Assembly: GCA_964432985.1 (NCBI GenBank)
Contig: CAYSPT010000017.1
Coordinates: 1-64,000, forward strand
Direction of reading: 5' to 3'
Length of the DNA: 64,000 nucleotides
DNA from: CAYSPT01 sp964432985
Lineage (GTDB): Bacteria > Muiribacteriota > CAYSPT01
The translations under genes and the position numbers were made by a program. This document shows, in pieces, positions 25,044 to 32,714 of this stretch (position 1 is the stretch's first letter; the number at the start of each line of letters is the position of its first letter). A model generated the notes under the pieces. The model searched no databases. It was given only the letters and a program-made list of their open reading frames with translations, and was not told where the DNA came from.

Positions 25044-26333
25044 ATGAAGCATTTTGTCATTGACACCAATGTTCTGGTTCACGATCCCGAAGCAGTCTTT
25101 CAATTCGAGGAAAATGAAGTCATCATTCCAATCACGGTAGTCGAGGAACTCGATAACCTGAAAAAACGGCATGATGTTGTCGGCCGCAATGCCAGGGAAT
25201 CCATTCGAATCCTCGACAAACTCGGAGAAAGAGAGTCGCTCCACACCGGGATCAAGCTGGACACTGGTGGAAATCTGAGAATCGAATTGAAGTACCATGA
25301 CCCGGATTTGCTTCCCGCGGGGCTCGACCGTAAAAAAATCGACAATTTAATTCTATGCGTGGCCAGGGGGCTGCAAAAACGCCACGAGAACACCATTCTG
25401 GTAACTAAAGACGTCAACCTCAGGCTGAAAGCCGACGCGGTGAATATCATGGCGGAGGATTACGAAGCCTCCAAGGTCGATATCACCGAGGTTTTCAAAG
25501 GGTACATCCAGGTCGACGTCGACATGGAGACGCTGGACAGGTTCTATGATAACTCGGAACTTGAAGCGCCCGAGCAAACGGTACATCCAAACCAGATGGT
25601 ACTTCTCAAGGTTCCTGCCACCAGGCAATCTGCCCTTTCCATCTACGACCGCAACACAGGAAAGATCAAGCCCCTGGAATCGCAACGGATATCCCCCTGG
25701 GGAATCCAGCCCCGAAACCTGGAGCAGCGGTTCGCAACGGAAATCCTTCTTAAAAATGACATCGAACTGGTGTGCATGATGGGACCGGCGGGGACAGGAA
25801 AAACCCTGCTTGCTTTGGCCTGCGGCCTCCATCTGGTCGTGGAGGAGAAAGCCTACGAAAAATTGCTTGTGGCCCGGCCCATCGTTCCCATGGGAAAGGA
25901 CATCGGGTATCTGCCCGGATCAAAAGAGGACAAGCTTCGCAACTGGATGCAGCCTATCACCGACAATCTGGATTTTCTGTTCGCCCAGGCCAAAGAAGAA
26001 GTCTACTCTTATGTCCAGGACAAAAACATATTGGAGGTTGAAGCACTGACCTATATCCGGGGACGGAGCCTGCCGAACGTCTATATGATTATTGATGAGG
26101 CACAAAACCTGAGCCCCCACGAAGTTAAAACCATCGTAACCAGGGTAGGGGAAGGGTCGAAAATCGTGTTTACCGGTGATCCTTTCCAGATAGACAACCA
26201 GTACCTCGACGAGTGCTCAAACGGCCTGAGTTTTCTGGCCAAACGGTTTCTCGACGAGGCAATCGCCGCAAATATCGTTCTCATGAAGGGAGAACGAAGC
26301 ACTTTGGCCAGCCTGGCTTCCAGGCTGCTGTAA
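25044..26333 (+). CDS. PhoH2: PIN-domain RNase fused to PhoH ATPase
   Basis: A 429-residue protein. Residues 1-~130 are a PIN domain (FVIDTNVLVHDPEA, VVEELDNLKK and a conserved Asp in TKDVNLR), with acidic residues for metal-dependent RNA cleavage. Residues ~225-429 are the PhoH helicase-like ATPase, with Walker A GPAGTGKT (about 246-253), RPIVPMGKDIGYLPG and Walker B YMIIDEAQN. PhoH2 proteins unwind and cleave RNA. The length and fusion are normal for the YlaK/PhoH2 type. TGAGGA lies seven bases before the ATG. Confidence 0.95.
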   Translation: MKHFVIDTNVLVHDPEAVFQFEENEVIIPITVVEELDNLKKRHDVVGRNARESIRILDKLGERESLHTGIKLDTGGNLRIELKYHDPDLLPAGLDRKKIDNLILCVARGLQKRHENTILVTKDVNLRLKADAVNIMAEDYEASKVDITEVFKGYIQVDVDMETLDRFYDNSELEAPEQTVHPNQMVLLKVPATRQSALSIYDRNTGKIKPLESQRISPWGIQPRNLEQRFATEILLKNDIELVCMMGPAGTGKTLLALACGLHLVVEEKAYEKLLVARPIVPMGKDIGYLPGSKEDKLRNWMQPITDNLDFLFAQAKEEVYSYVQDKNILEVEALTYIRGRSLPNVYMIIDEAQNLSPHEVKTIVTRVGEGSKIVFTGDPFQIDNQYLDECSNGLSFLAKRFLDEAIAANIVLMKGERSTLASLASRLL

Positions 26334-26354
26334 AAAAAAGTAAGGTTGAGGCTT

Positions 26355-28568
26355 GTGAAATGGCCTGATGTGAGTCGCACGTGCCGTCTACCGGTGCTAT
26401 TTCTGTTCACTGCGACGGCTCTGTTGTGCTTATGCTCTTTGCACGCGGCTGAGATTCCACCTATTAGTCCACCAGACTGGAGCCGCTATGATGTGCCGGT
26501 TAAAACCCCATCCGAGCTCCCGGAGCCCTCGGAGGATTCATACTTCTGGACGGTACGTGGAATACACCATCTCGAACGTCTTGACGAACCCCGCGAAGCA
26601 ATCGAGTGCTTTCGCCGGGCTATTTCCATTGACAGCAATAACGTAGCGGCAAAAGAGTACCTTTTCAAATCGCTTGAGAGATATGGGGAAACTTCTTCAG
26701 AGATACGCACCGACCGCGGAGAACGCGGAGCATCGTACCAGTGGTTGATAAACGCCGAATTCCTGCTTGAGAAAGGCGAGAAAGAAAAGGCGTTCTCCTG
26801 TCTTCAGCGGGCGCTCGATCTCAACCCTTTCAATGTCAGGGCCGCCAGGCTCTTTAAAACGCTCAGGATGGAACTGCGTGCTTCGGCTCTCGAGGAGGAA
26901 GAGCAGGATTTCGAAGAAGAGAAAGCTTATCCCGACCCGTCAGTTGAGGAGATGGCCCGCAACTGGTACCTTTCGGCCCGGTACCACCTCGACAAGGGTG
27001 ATTATCAGCAGGCAAAAGCGGCCCTGGGAAAAGCGATCCACGATAACCCCGATTACGCTAAAGCCCGTGAATTGCTGGAGGAAATTAAAGACAAAGAACA
27101 AACATTAATCAAGCAGAAAGTCGGAGAGGAAGATTCCAATTCGTCTGAAGGTGTGGAAGCCGTCAGTGATGAAAAGGTAGGGACCGCCCGTCACTGGTAC
27201 TGGCTGGGGCGATACTACGGTGATGTCAAGCAGGATTTCTCCCAGGCCCTCGCCTGTTTCAAGAAAGCTTTTATTCTGGACCCCGGGGACCGGCAGATCG
27301 AAAAGGCTCTTGACGAAGCGAAACTGAAGGTCTTTTTCGATCGCGATCTGACCACCGGGAAGCCAGCTGAAGACGAGGCCCCTGTCGAGACATCAGGTCC
27401 CGTAGCAGTAGGGGGAATCCGTCTTCCCGACATACCGCTCACCGAAGATTCCCTTTCAGAAGAAAGCGATGAACCTCAAGAAGATGAAGAAGATCTGCTC
27501 GAGGGTGAAAAAATAGAACGAATGCCGGGCTCCGAGATTATCGTGTTCACCCCGGAAGAACTTGAGGGAACCGCTGAAGATGTCGATCTTCCATCGTTTG
27601 ACAAGGGAATAACGGTGATTGGTGACTATGAAAAAAAACCTCTTGAGGATCTGATGGACAGGGTGGAGCACTCTCCCAAAATCTCATTTTTCCAGCGTAA
27701 ACGCGAACTGGCCGAACTGGCTGTTTTTCTCTTTCCGGAAGAACTGTGGGAAGATACCAGCGGCACCGGCGGCAAGCCATCCCTCCATCCCGTCTTGAAG
27801 TTTACCAGTGTCCTGAGCAAGATCATGCAGGAGGGGCTGGATATCAAACGGGTGCGGGAAATCGATGAAAACTGGGGCAGCAGCCGTATCATGGAGCTTT
27901 TGGGGGACGGTGCAGCGTCCAGCGACACCGATACGGCCCGGACGGCTGATCTCTCGTTTGAAATAGACCACACCCAGCTCGCCGAGGGCCGGATCAAAGA
28001 AGCCATCGCCCTGTACAAAGGGCACCTCTTTGAAATACTCAAGAGGAATCCTGACAATCTCCGGGTTCTCTACCGCTTCTACCAGCTCTATGTCAGAGAG
28101 GAGCACATGGAAGCGGCTGCATTGGTATTTTTCAAAATGAACCAGGCAGTACGGAAGCTTGACAGGAAAAGAGAGAAGTTGACCAAAGAAGAAGCGGGAA
28201 TCCGGGACTTTGTCAATTGCCTTCTCAGGATTAATCTTGTAACAAATGCAATAATCAACTACAATGCAGAGCATGATTACCGGACTGAACTCATGACACA
28301 CGGAGAACCTGATGTCTACAGGCTCAAGCAGGAAGGGTATCTTCCGGGGAATCCCGGTACTCTGGCACAGATTGAGCTGGGATTTGAAACACGTGTGATT
28401 ACCGTACGCTTTGCGGTGGGCTCATGCACCTGCCCGGCGACAGGGCACTACCATATTGACAAAAACAAAACGGTGATGTGTACCGCGCATGGAACATTTC
28501 CTCACCTGCCTGAGGTTATTGAGCTTCCAACCACCGCGTCCGCACCAGGCCTGGAGGGTAAACAATGA
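26355..28568 (+). CDS. Secreted TPR-repeat protein
   Basis: About 737 residues with a signal peptide (CRLPVLFLFTATALLCLCSLHA). TPR repeats follow, including HLERLDEPREAIECFRRAIS, LLEKGEKEKAFSCLQRALDL, HLDKGDYQQAKAALGKAI and DVKQDFSQALACFKKAFILD. There is a long acidic linker (~300-440) and a C-terminal domain with four Cys/His residues (GSCTCPATGHYHIDKNK..CTAHG), possibly metal-binding. TPRs scaffold protein complexes; this one probably acts in the periplasm. I prefer GTG 26355 (TAAGGT upstream) over the TTG at 26346. It overlaps the next gene by four bases (ATGA), so the two are translationally coupled. Confidence 0.8.
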   Translation: MKWPDVSRTCRLPVLFLFTATALLCLCSLHAAEIPPISPPDWSRYDVPVKTPSELPEPSEDSYFWTVRGIHHLERLDEPREAIECFRRAISIDSNNVAAKEYLFKSLERYGETSSEIRTDRGERGASYQWLINAEFLLEKGEKEKAFSCLQRALDLNPFNVRAARLFKTLRMELRASALEEEEQDFEEEKAYPDPSVEEMARNWYLSARYHLDKGDYQQAKAALGKAIHDNPDYAKARELLEEIKDKEQTLIKQKVGEEDSNSSEGVEAVSDEKVGTARHWYWLGRYYGDVKQDFSQALACFKKAFILDPGDRQIEKALDEAKLKVFFDRDLTTGKPAEDEAPVETSGPVAVGGIRLPDIPLTEDSLSEESDEPQEDEEDLLEGEKIERMPGSEIIVFTPEELEGTAEDVDLPSFDKGITVIGDYEKKPLEDLMDRVEHSPKISFFQRKRELAELAVFLFPEELWEDTSGTGGKPSLHPVLKFTSVLSKIMQEGLDIKRVREIDENWGSSRIMELLGDGAASSDTDTARTADLSFEIDHTQLAEGRIKEAIALYKGHLFEILKRNPDNLRVLYRFYQLYVREEHMEAAALVFFKMNQAVRKLDRKREKLTKEEAGIRDFVNCLLRINLVTNAIINYNAEHDYRTELMTHGEPDVYRLKQEGYLPGNPGTLAQIELGFETRVITVRFAVGSCTCPATGHYHIDKNKTVMCTAHGTFPHLPEVIELPTTASAPGLEGKQ

Positions 28569-29278
28569 AAAATTTTCAGGAGATCGACCGATTATTGCGA
28601 GAAGCAATGGCTGATCCGGCTGTTGGAGAACTCACGCTTAACAAGATTACGAAGTGGGGAGGGAATGACACATCACTTCGGCTTCTTGACTATTACGGCA
28701 CGAGTGAAGAGAAGTTTCGCCCAAAATTGATCGAGATACTCGGTAAAATCAAGGACATCAGAGCAGTGGAACCCCTGGTGAAGATTTTGCAGAGTGAATC
28801 CGATTCCGTCATACGGGCCAGTCTGGTAAAGGCACTGGGCAATTTTGGCTCGATCGATGTCATTCCCGTCCTGGCCGGCTATCTCAATGATCCTGATACC
28901 AGGGTGCGGGCCAATACGGTGGAAGGCCTTTCTCTCATATATGATGCCCGGATTCCCGAACTGCTCCTACCGCTTCTGGACGATGAAGACAACAGGGTCA
29001 GAGCCAACACGGCTATTGCTCTGTGGAAATACGATGAACTGCGCACCATTGTCTGTGAGGCCTTCGAAAATATGCTCAAGAATCCCTCCAGGTGGATGCG
29101 GGCCAGCGCATATTACGCTTTCGGAGAAGTCGACCTGGAAGCGTTTGTTCTGCAGTTGACCGCAGCGCTCGGGCACGAAGATGAAGATGTTTGCCGCAGC
29201 GCGGTGGTGGCACTTATCGGGTACGCCGAAAAATTCGCTGATTCCGGGGAAAAATCCAGCGTACTGATGGATTCCTGA
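28565..29278 (+). CDS. HEAT-repeat protein (short)
   Basis: A 237-residue HEAT solenoid (IRASLVKALGNFGSIDVIPV, RVRANTVEGLSLIYDARIPE, NRVRANTAIALWKYDE, WMRASAYYAFGEV). It resembles the central part of the 4208-5278 protein, so they are probably paralogues. It has no signal peptide, whereas the coupled upstream TPR protein is exported. The family is a scaffold with no enzymatic motif. Confidence 0.85.
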   Translation: MKNFQEIDRLLREAMADPAVGELTLNKITKWGGNDTSLRLLDYYGTSEEKFRPKLIEILGKIKDIRAVEPLVKILQSESDSVIRASLVKALGNFGSIDVIPVLAGYLNDPDTRVRANTVEGLSLIYDARIPELLLPLLDDEDNRVRANTAIALWKYDELRTIVCEAFENMLKNPSRWMRASAYYAFGEVDLEAFVLQLTAALGHEDEDVCRSAVVALIGYAEKFADSGEKSSVLMDS

Positions 29279-29295
29279 TCCTGATAATGATCCAC

Positions 29296-29312
29296 TGTCT
29301 CATTTTGAGACA
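29296..29312. promoter_or_regulatory. Palindromic enhancer (UAS) upstream of comEA
   Basis: TGTCTCATTTTGAGACA is a near-perfect 17-bp inverted repeat (TGTCTC-N5-GAGACA). Its centre is 145 bp upstream of the -24 GG of the comEA promoter, a typical enhancer distance. Related sites precede both integrase genes and comEC. Confidence 0.6.
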
Positions 29313-29446
29313 ACACACCTCATTTGCATCATTTAAATATATAAAATTCCTGATTCTTTCCATAACCCTCACGAACCCTCACGGAGTTGAGCTACCCACG
29401 AAAGTTGGTTGTTTTCTATTGGCTTAGTGAGGTGATATTGAAGTGG

Positions 29447-29463
29447 TTGGTACGATACTTGCA
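29447..29463 (+). promoter_or_regulatory. Sigma-54 promoter of comEA
   Basis: TTGGTACGATACTTGCA matches the -24/-12 consensus YTGGCACGRNNNTTGCW at every defined position except one (T for C). GG is at 29449-29450 and GC at 29461-29462. It is the best such match in the window. The predicted start is near 29474, only a few bases before ATG 29480. Confidence 0.7.
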
Positions 29464-29479
29464 TCAACCAGAAACTCAG

Positions 29480-30103
29480 ATGATGGAAAGTGTGGTTGGT
29501 CAAGTGATACGGTACAACATCAACGAGCAAAAAGTAATTATCATTCTTGCAGTATTCCTGGCGGTTGTCAGGGCGGTGGTTTCCTGGGCGGTGTCTGAGC
29601 CCACGGAATGCAAAGCAGACGTTGCTCGTCTTCTCGACCTGAATCAGGCTACGGCCTTCGAGTTGGGCAGGATTCCCGGTGTTATTTCCCACCAAGCACG
29701 ACAGATAGTCCGCTACCGGCAGTTGTACGGTCATTTTTCCTCGTTTGCGGACCTGAAGGCAGTCGAAGGAATGGCTAAAGACTGCCTGGAGTGTATTGCA
29801 CAGCATACCTTCATTGACGCGTGCGCCGTAAGTAGGGTTACGGAAAAATCTTCCGGTCCTGGTAAAGTCGAAACCATGGGTGTGGTAAACATCAACCTCG
29901 CCGGGGAAAAAGAATTCTGCTCGCTGCCGGGAATAGGCCTCCAACTGGCCCGCAGGATCATCGAATTCAGGAAGAAACACGGACGGTTTCACAAAACAGA
30001 ATCGTTGATGACAGTTCCGGGAATCGGATCTGAACGATACAAAAAAATAAGCGGGAGTCTGGAGGTAAACGCCGCAGACACTGAACCGCCATCCGCCAGG
30101 TAA
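29480..30103 (+). CDS. comEA: ComEA-like DNA-uptake protein with two helix-hairpin-helix modules
   Basis: About 207 residues. There is an N-terminal membrane anchor (VIIILAVFLAVVRAVVSWAV) and two ComEA-type helix-hairpin-helix units: LNQATAFELGRIPGVISHQA..FADLKAVEG and VNINLAGEKEFCSLPGIGLQ..SLMTVPGIG. Periplasmic ComEA binds incoming double-stranded DNA during natural transformation; most ComEA proteins have one module, this has two. The frame is open to a TTG at 29387, but the sigma-54 element at 29447-29463 implies a start at or after ATG 29480. If transcription starts near 29474, the leader is very short and a downstream GTG is also possible. It precedes the pilin-like operon, from which it is separated by a repeat element. 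Confidence 0.8.
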   Translation: MMESVVGQVIRYNINEQKVIIILAVFLAVVRAVVSWAVSEPTECKADVARLLDLNQATAFELGRIPGVISHQARQIVRYRQLYGHFSSFADLKAVEGMAKDCLECIAQHTFIDACAVSRVTEKSSGPGKVETMGVVNINLAGEKEFCSLPGIGLQLARRIIEFRKKHGRFHKTESLMTVPGIGSERYKKISGSLEVNAADTEPPSAR

Positions 30104-30123
30104 CCGGCGCGACCATATGCATC

Positions 30124-30376
30124 CGCAGCAGGTAAGCTTGTGAAATAAGCGGGTTACCCGCTTATTTCATGAGGTGCCGTTGCGAGAACACGAAGTAGTG
30201 CGTAGCTACAAGGCGCGCGACCGAGCCTTCCGCAACCGTATCCTCAGGGATACGCCGTAGCTACAAGCTACGTCGAGGACAGGCGACCGAGTGCAACGCT
30301 GTAGATGCGGCGCCTTAGAAGTAATAAGGCGACTAATTCGTGTTCGCAGCAGGTAAGCTTGTGAAATAAGCGGGTT
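30124..30376. repeat. Direct-repeat-flanked palindromic element (type A)
   Basis: Two identical 32-bp direct repeats, beginning CGCAGCAGGTAAGCTTGTGA, lie at 30124-30155 and 30345-30376. The first runs into a perfect 13-bp-arm hairpin (30141-30169). Between them is an imperfectly palindromic stretch whose ends are inverted (GAGAACACGAAGTAG against CTAATTCGTGTTCGC). It shares the words CTACAAGGCGC and GAGTGCAACG..GTAGATG with the element at 16078-16248. A 25-bp relative of the direct repeat lies inside the ankyrin gene at 61860-61884. Confidence 0.65.
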
Positions 30377-30388
30377 TAATGTTATACT
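30359..30388 (+). promoter_or_regulatory. Putative promoter of the pilin-like operon, possibly leaderless
   Basis: TTGTGA (30359-30364, supplied by the second direct repeat) and TATACT (30383-30388) are 18 bases apart. The GTG start at 30396 follows the -10 by only seven bases, so the mRNA could begin at the start codon. Confidence 0.45.
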
Positions 30389-30395
30389 TCTTTGC

Positions 30396-31658
30396 GTGAA
30401 GAGAAGAACTATATTTAATAGTTATGTCCACCATCCCGGGTTGACGTCTTCCCGCGGTGTCGGGGCACTCACGTTCATGGTGATCGGAGTGCTCATGGTT
30501 TTGTTTTCCCTGGGATTCGGTCTTATCGGCAGGATGTCCGGGGAAACCCGGTGGATCAGGCGTATTATCAACGGGGAGATTTGCACCACCGTGGCCGAAG
30601 CTGTGGTCGAAGAAATGATCTACAGTGTCCGCTCGGAGATGAACCAGGAAACATCAGACCTTTATAACAAACTGCGCGCACCGAATCCCGCTCCGATACT
30701 CTTCGAGCCGACGAAGGTCCGGGAGAGCATTCTGAAAGATGATTACGATCTGACGCATTCGGCTGTGGACATCAAAGCCATCATATCGCTCGAAGACCCT
30801 CAGCCGTTCGACGTCGCCATAGACCCCAGTCCCCAGCCGGGCGAAATGAAAGCTACCATGAAGTTTTTCGCCAGCGTCTCCATCGGTGACGTAATCAGGA
30901 AGGTGAGCGTGCTCAAGGATTTCAAGATAGTCAATCTGTGCCCACCTCCACCGCTTGACGAGTACATAGTGTGGCTCATCAATGAGAAGGCAGGATGGCC
31001 CAAGGACCAGGGGAAGTTCAATGATCTGACAAATCCCATTGAACAACTTAAAGACTCCATCGAGAATCTTCCCCAGACCATTAAGGACCGCATCGAGCAG
31101 CATGTTTTGCATATCCGCCAGAAGTGGCGTTACCGTTGGGGCAGCAGCTATTCCGAAAACTTCCCCTTCTGCCGTGAGAAAGTAAGCCATTACTTTAAGA
31201 AATTCAAGGACTTCGAAGAGTCCATGTGTCAGCGCGGCCCCAGCAACCGCCGCATTTACAGCATGGATGGGATCACCGTCATCAGTGAGAAAAAGAGGAA
31301 ATTCAAATTAGCGGGTACCATACGCAACAAAGGCATGCTTATCAGCCGCCGGACCTTTGTCCAGGCCAACAACATTTTCGTACCTCCCAATTCCCTTCTC
31401 AGTCTGGTAGTGCTCGAAGACGATCTCTACCTTCCCGGAAACGTCAGTGATGCCCAGGCTTTCCGGGGAGCAGTATACGTGCCGAAGGGAATTTTGAAAA
31501 CCGACAGAAACACCAAGATAAAGGGGCATGTGTTCGCCATGAAATGGGATTACGACAAGGACGGCAACACCGTTGAAATGATCAATGATTTCAACCAGTC
31601 CTCGTTCTACGCCACGCTTTCACACCAGATAACACTGTGGCAGGAAGCGAGCAAATAA
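30396..31658 (+). CDS. Membrane-anchored pilus-operon protein, PilX-like position
   Basis: A 420-residue protein with one N-terminal hydrophobic helix (ALTFMVIGVLMVLFSLGFGLI) after a short basic segment and a large extracytoplasmic domain. I do not recognise a named domain. Its position directly before two prepilin-like genes, and its N-terminus, resemble the PilX/GspK-type minor pilins, but the canonical prepilin cleavage box is not clear. It could assist assembly of a competence or type IV pilus tip. The start is GTG; no Shine-Dalgarno is visible and a leaderless transcript is possible. Confidence 0.7.
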   Translation: MKRRTIFNSYVHHPGLTSSRGVGALTFMVIGVLMVLFSLGFGLIGRMSGETRWIRRIINGEICTTVAEAVVEEMIYSVRSEMNQETSDLYNKLRAPNPAPILFEPTKVRESILKDDYDLTHSAVDIKAIISLEDPQPFDVAIDPSPQPGEMKATMKFFASVSIGDVIRKVSVLKDFKIVNLCPPPPLDEYIVWLINEKAGWPKDQGKFNDLTNPIEQLKDSIENLPQTIKDRIEQHVLHIRQKWRYRWGSSYSENFPFCREKVSHYFKKFKDFEESMCQRGPSNRRIYSMDGITVISEKKRKFKLAGTIRNKGMLISRRTFVQANNIFVPPNSLLSLVVLEDDLYLPGNVSDAQAFRGAVYVPKGILKTDRNTKIKGHVFAMKWDYDKDGNTVEMINDFNQSSFYATLSHQITLWQEASK

Positions 31659-31660
31659 CT

Positions 31661-32077
31661 ATGTCCTCTCGCCGCCGCGGATTCTCGATGGGGCATGGCG
31701 GATTCTCTATGGTCGAAGCGCTGGTCGTGGTGGCTATCCTGGGTGTAGGTCTGGTCACCATTTTCGGGATGATGCTTTTCGGTACTACTGAATCGGTGAA
31801 GCTCAGCCATAAGGCCGCCGCCATTAACATAGCCACCAGCACCATGGAGCTCATCAGGAACTACCCGTTCTCAGCCATCCGCAGCGACACCGAAATTCCC
31901 TCGGTCGTGAGCACCCTCGGCGGTGCCAAGTTCACCACCACCATTGAGGTGGACGACGTGGTGCAGTTCGAACTAAAGAAGCTCAAGGTCGTCATAGAGT
32001 GGGAAGAAGGTAAGAAGCATCAAGACATCATACTCAGCACATTTATCACCAACCAGTCGGTCCTCAAGCAACAGTAG
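31661..32077 (+). CDS. Type IV prepilin-like protein (PilV/GspI-like)
   Basis: A 138-residue pseudopilin. The class III signal is visible: basic leader MSSRRRGFSMGHGG, cleavage before FSMVEALVVVAILGVGLVTI with Glu at position +5 of the mature protein, then the hydrophobic helix. Such minor pilins are cleaved by PilD and built into type IV, competence or type II secretion pseudopili. The start ATG 31661 lies two bases after the previous stop. Together with comEA and the next gene this suggests a DNA-uptake pilus. Confidence 0.85.
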   Translation: MSSRRRGFSMGHGGFSMVEALVVVAILGVGLVTIFGMMLFGTTESVKLSHKAAAINIATSTMELIRNYPFSAIRSDTEIPSVVSTLGGAKFTTTIEVDDVVQFELKKLKVVIEWEEGKKHQDIILSTFITNQSVLKQQ

Positions 32078-32714
32078 TCCGTCTGGAAACCGCGCATTTA
32101 CAGCGGTTGAGCTGCTGGTAGCCATGACTATCAGCATCGTAATTGCCGGGGTTGTCTTTCAGTTCCTCTTCACGGGCACCAAGAGCTTCCAGCGGGGAAG
32201 TGACCGGCTGGACCTGGTACAGACTTACAGCGGGGTCATAGAGCGGCTGAAGCGCGAGGTCCGCGAAGCATCATTCAATATCGAGGTTTCCGGGAACAAG
32301 AGGCTGAAGTTCACCAAATTCGCCATCGATCCCACTACCGGCCTGCCGATGGACAACAATCCGGCGGACGGCTTTTTCGATGAAACAGAGCACATAATCT
32401 ATGAGGTTGTGACCGTCGGGAGCGGGGAAAAAGAACGAAAACAACTTATCCGCAAGATAAGCGGCGCCGAGAAGGTCATCTGCCGCTCTCTGGAAGAAGC
32501 GAATTTCAAGTTGGAGATCATCAAACTGCAGCGCAAAGAGGGCGACAGGAACCCGACACGGATTCCCTCGATCCATATCCATCTCAAGATCAAAATCGCC
32601 GGTAAGACCACCGATATCAAAACAGTCATTATCCCGCGTTATATCTCTAACTGGGCCAAGGACCCGAGCTGGGTCACCAATGTCAGGGGGCAGACACTGA
32701 AATATGTGTATTGA
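32019..32714 (+). CDS. Type IV prepilin-like protein (PilW-like), non-canonical start
   Basis: The mature pilin begins FTAVELLVAMTISIVIAGVV, encoded from 32097, with Glu at +5 and cleavage after NRA (Ala at -1 instead of Gly). No ATG, GTG or TTG exists in this frame between a stop at 31995 and the ATG at 32124, which lies inside the hydrophobic helix. I therefore propose ATC 32019, which has GAAGG eight bases upstream and gives a 26-residue leader. Alternatives are frameshifting from the overlapping upstream pilin gene (stop 32077) or a sequencing error. The protein is ~205 residues after cleavage, with a beta-rich C-terminal part. The 3' end overlaps the next gene by 11 bases. Confidence 0.65.
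   Translation: MKTSYSAHLSPTSRSSSNSSPSGNRAFTAVELLVAMTISIVIAGVVFQFLFTGTKSFQRGSDRLDLVQTYSGVIERLKREVREASFNIEVSGNKRLKFTKFAIDPTTGLPMDNNPADGFFDETEHIIYEVVTVGSGEKERKQLIRKISGAEKVICRSLEEANFKLEIIKLQRKEGDRNPTRIPSIHIHLKIKIAGKTTDIKTVIIPRYISNWAKDPSWVTNVRGQTLKYVY

Noticed and set aside
30176..30340. A structured non-coding RNA or riboswitch before the pilin operon
   Set aside because: The palindrome is shared with another intergenic element and has inverted ends, so a mobile repeat explains it better; it matches no riboswitch I recognise.
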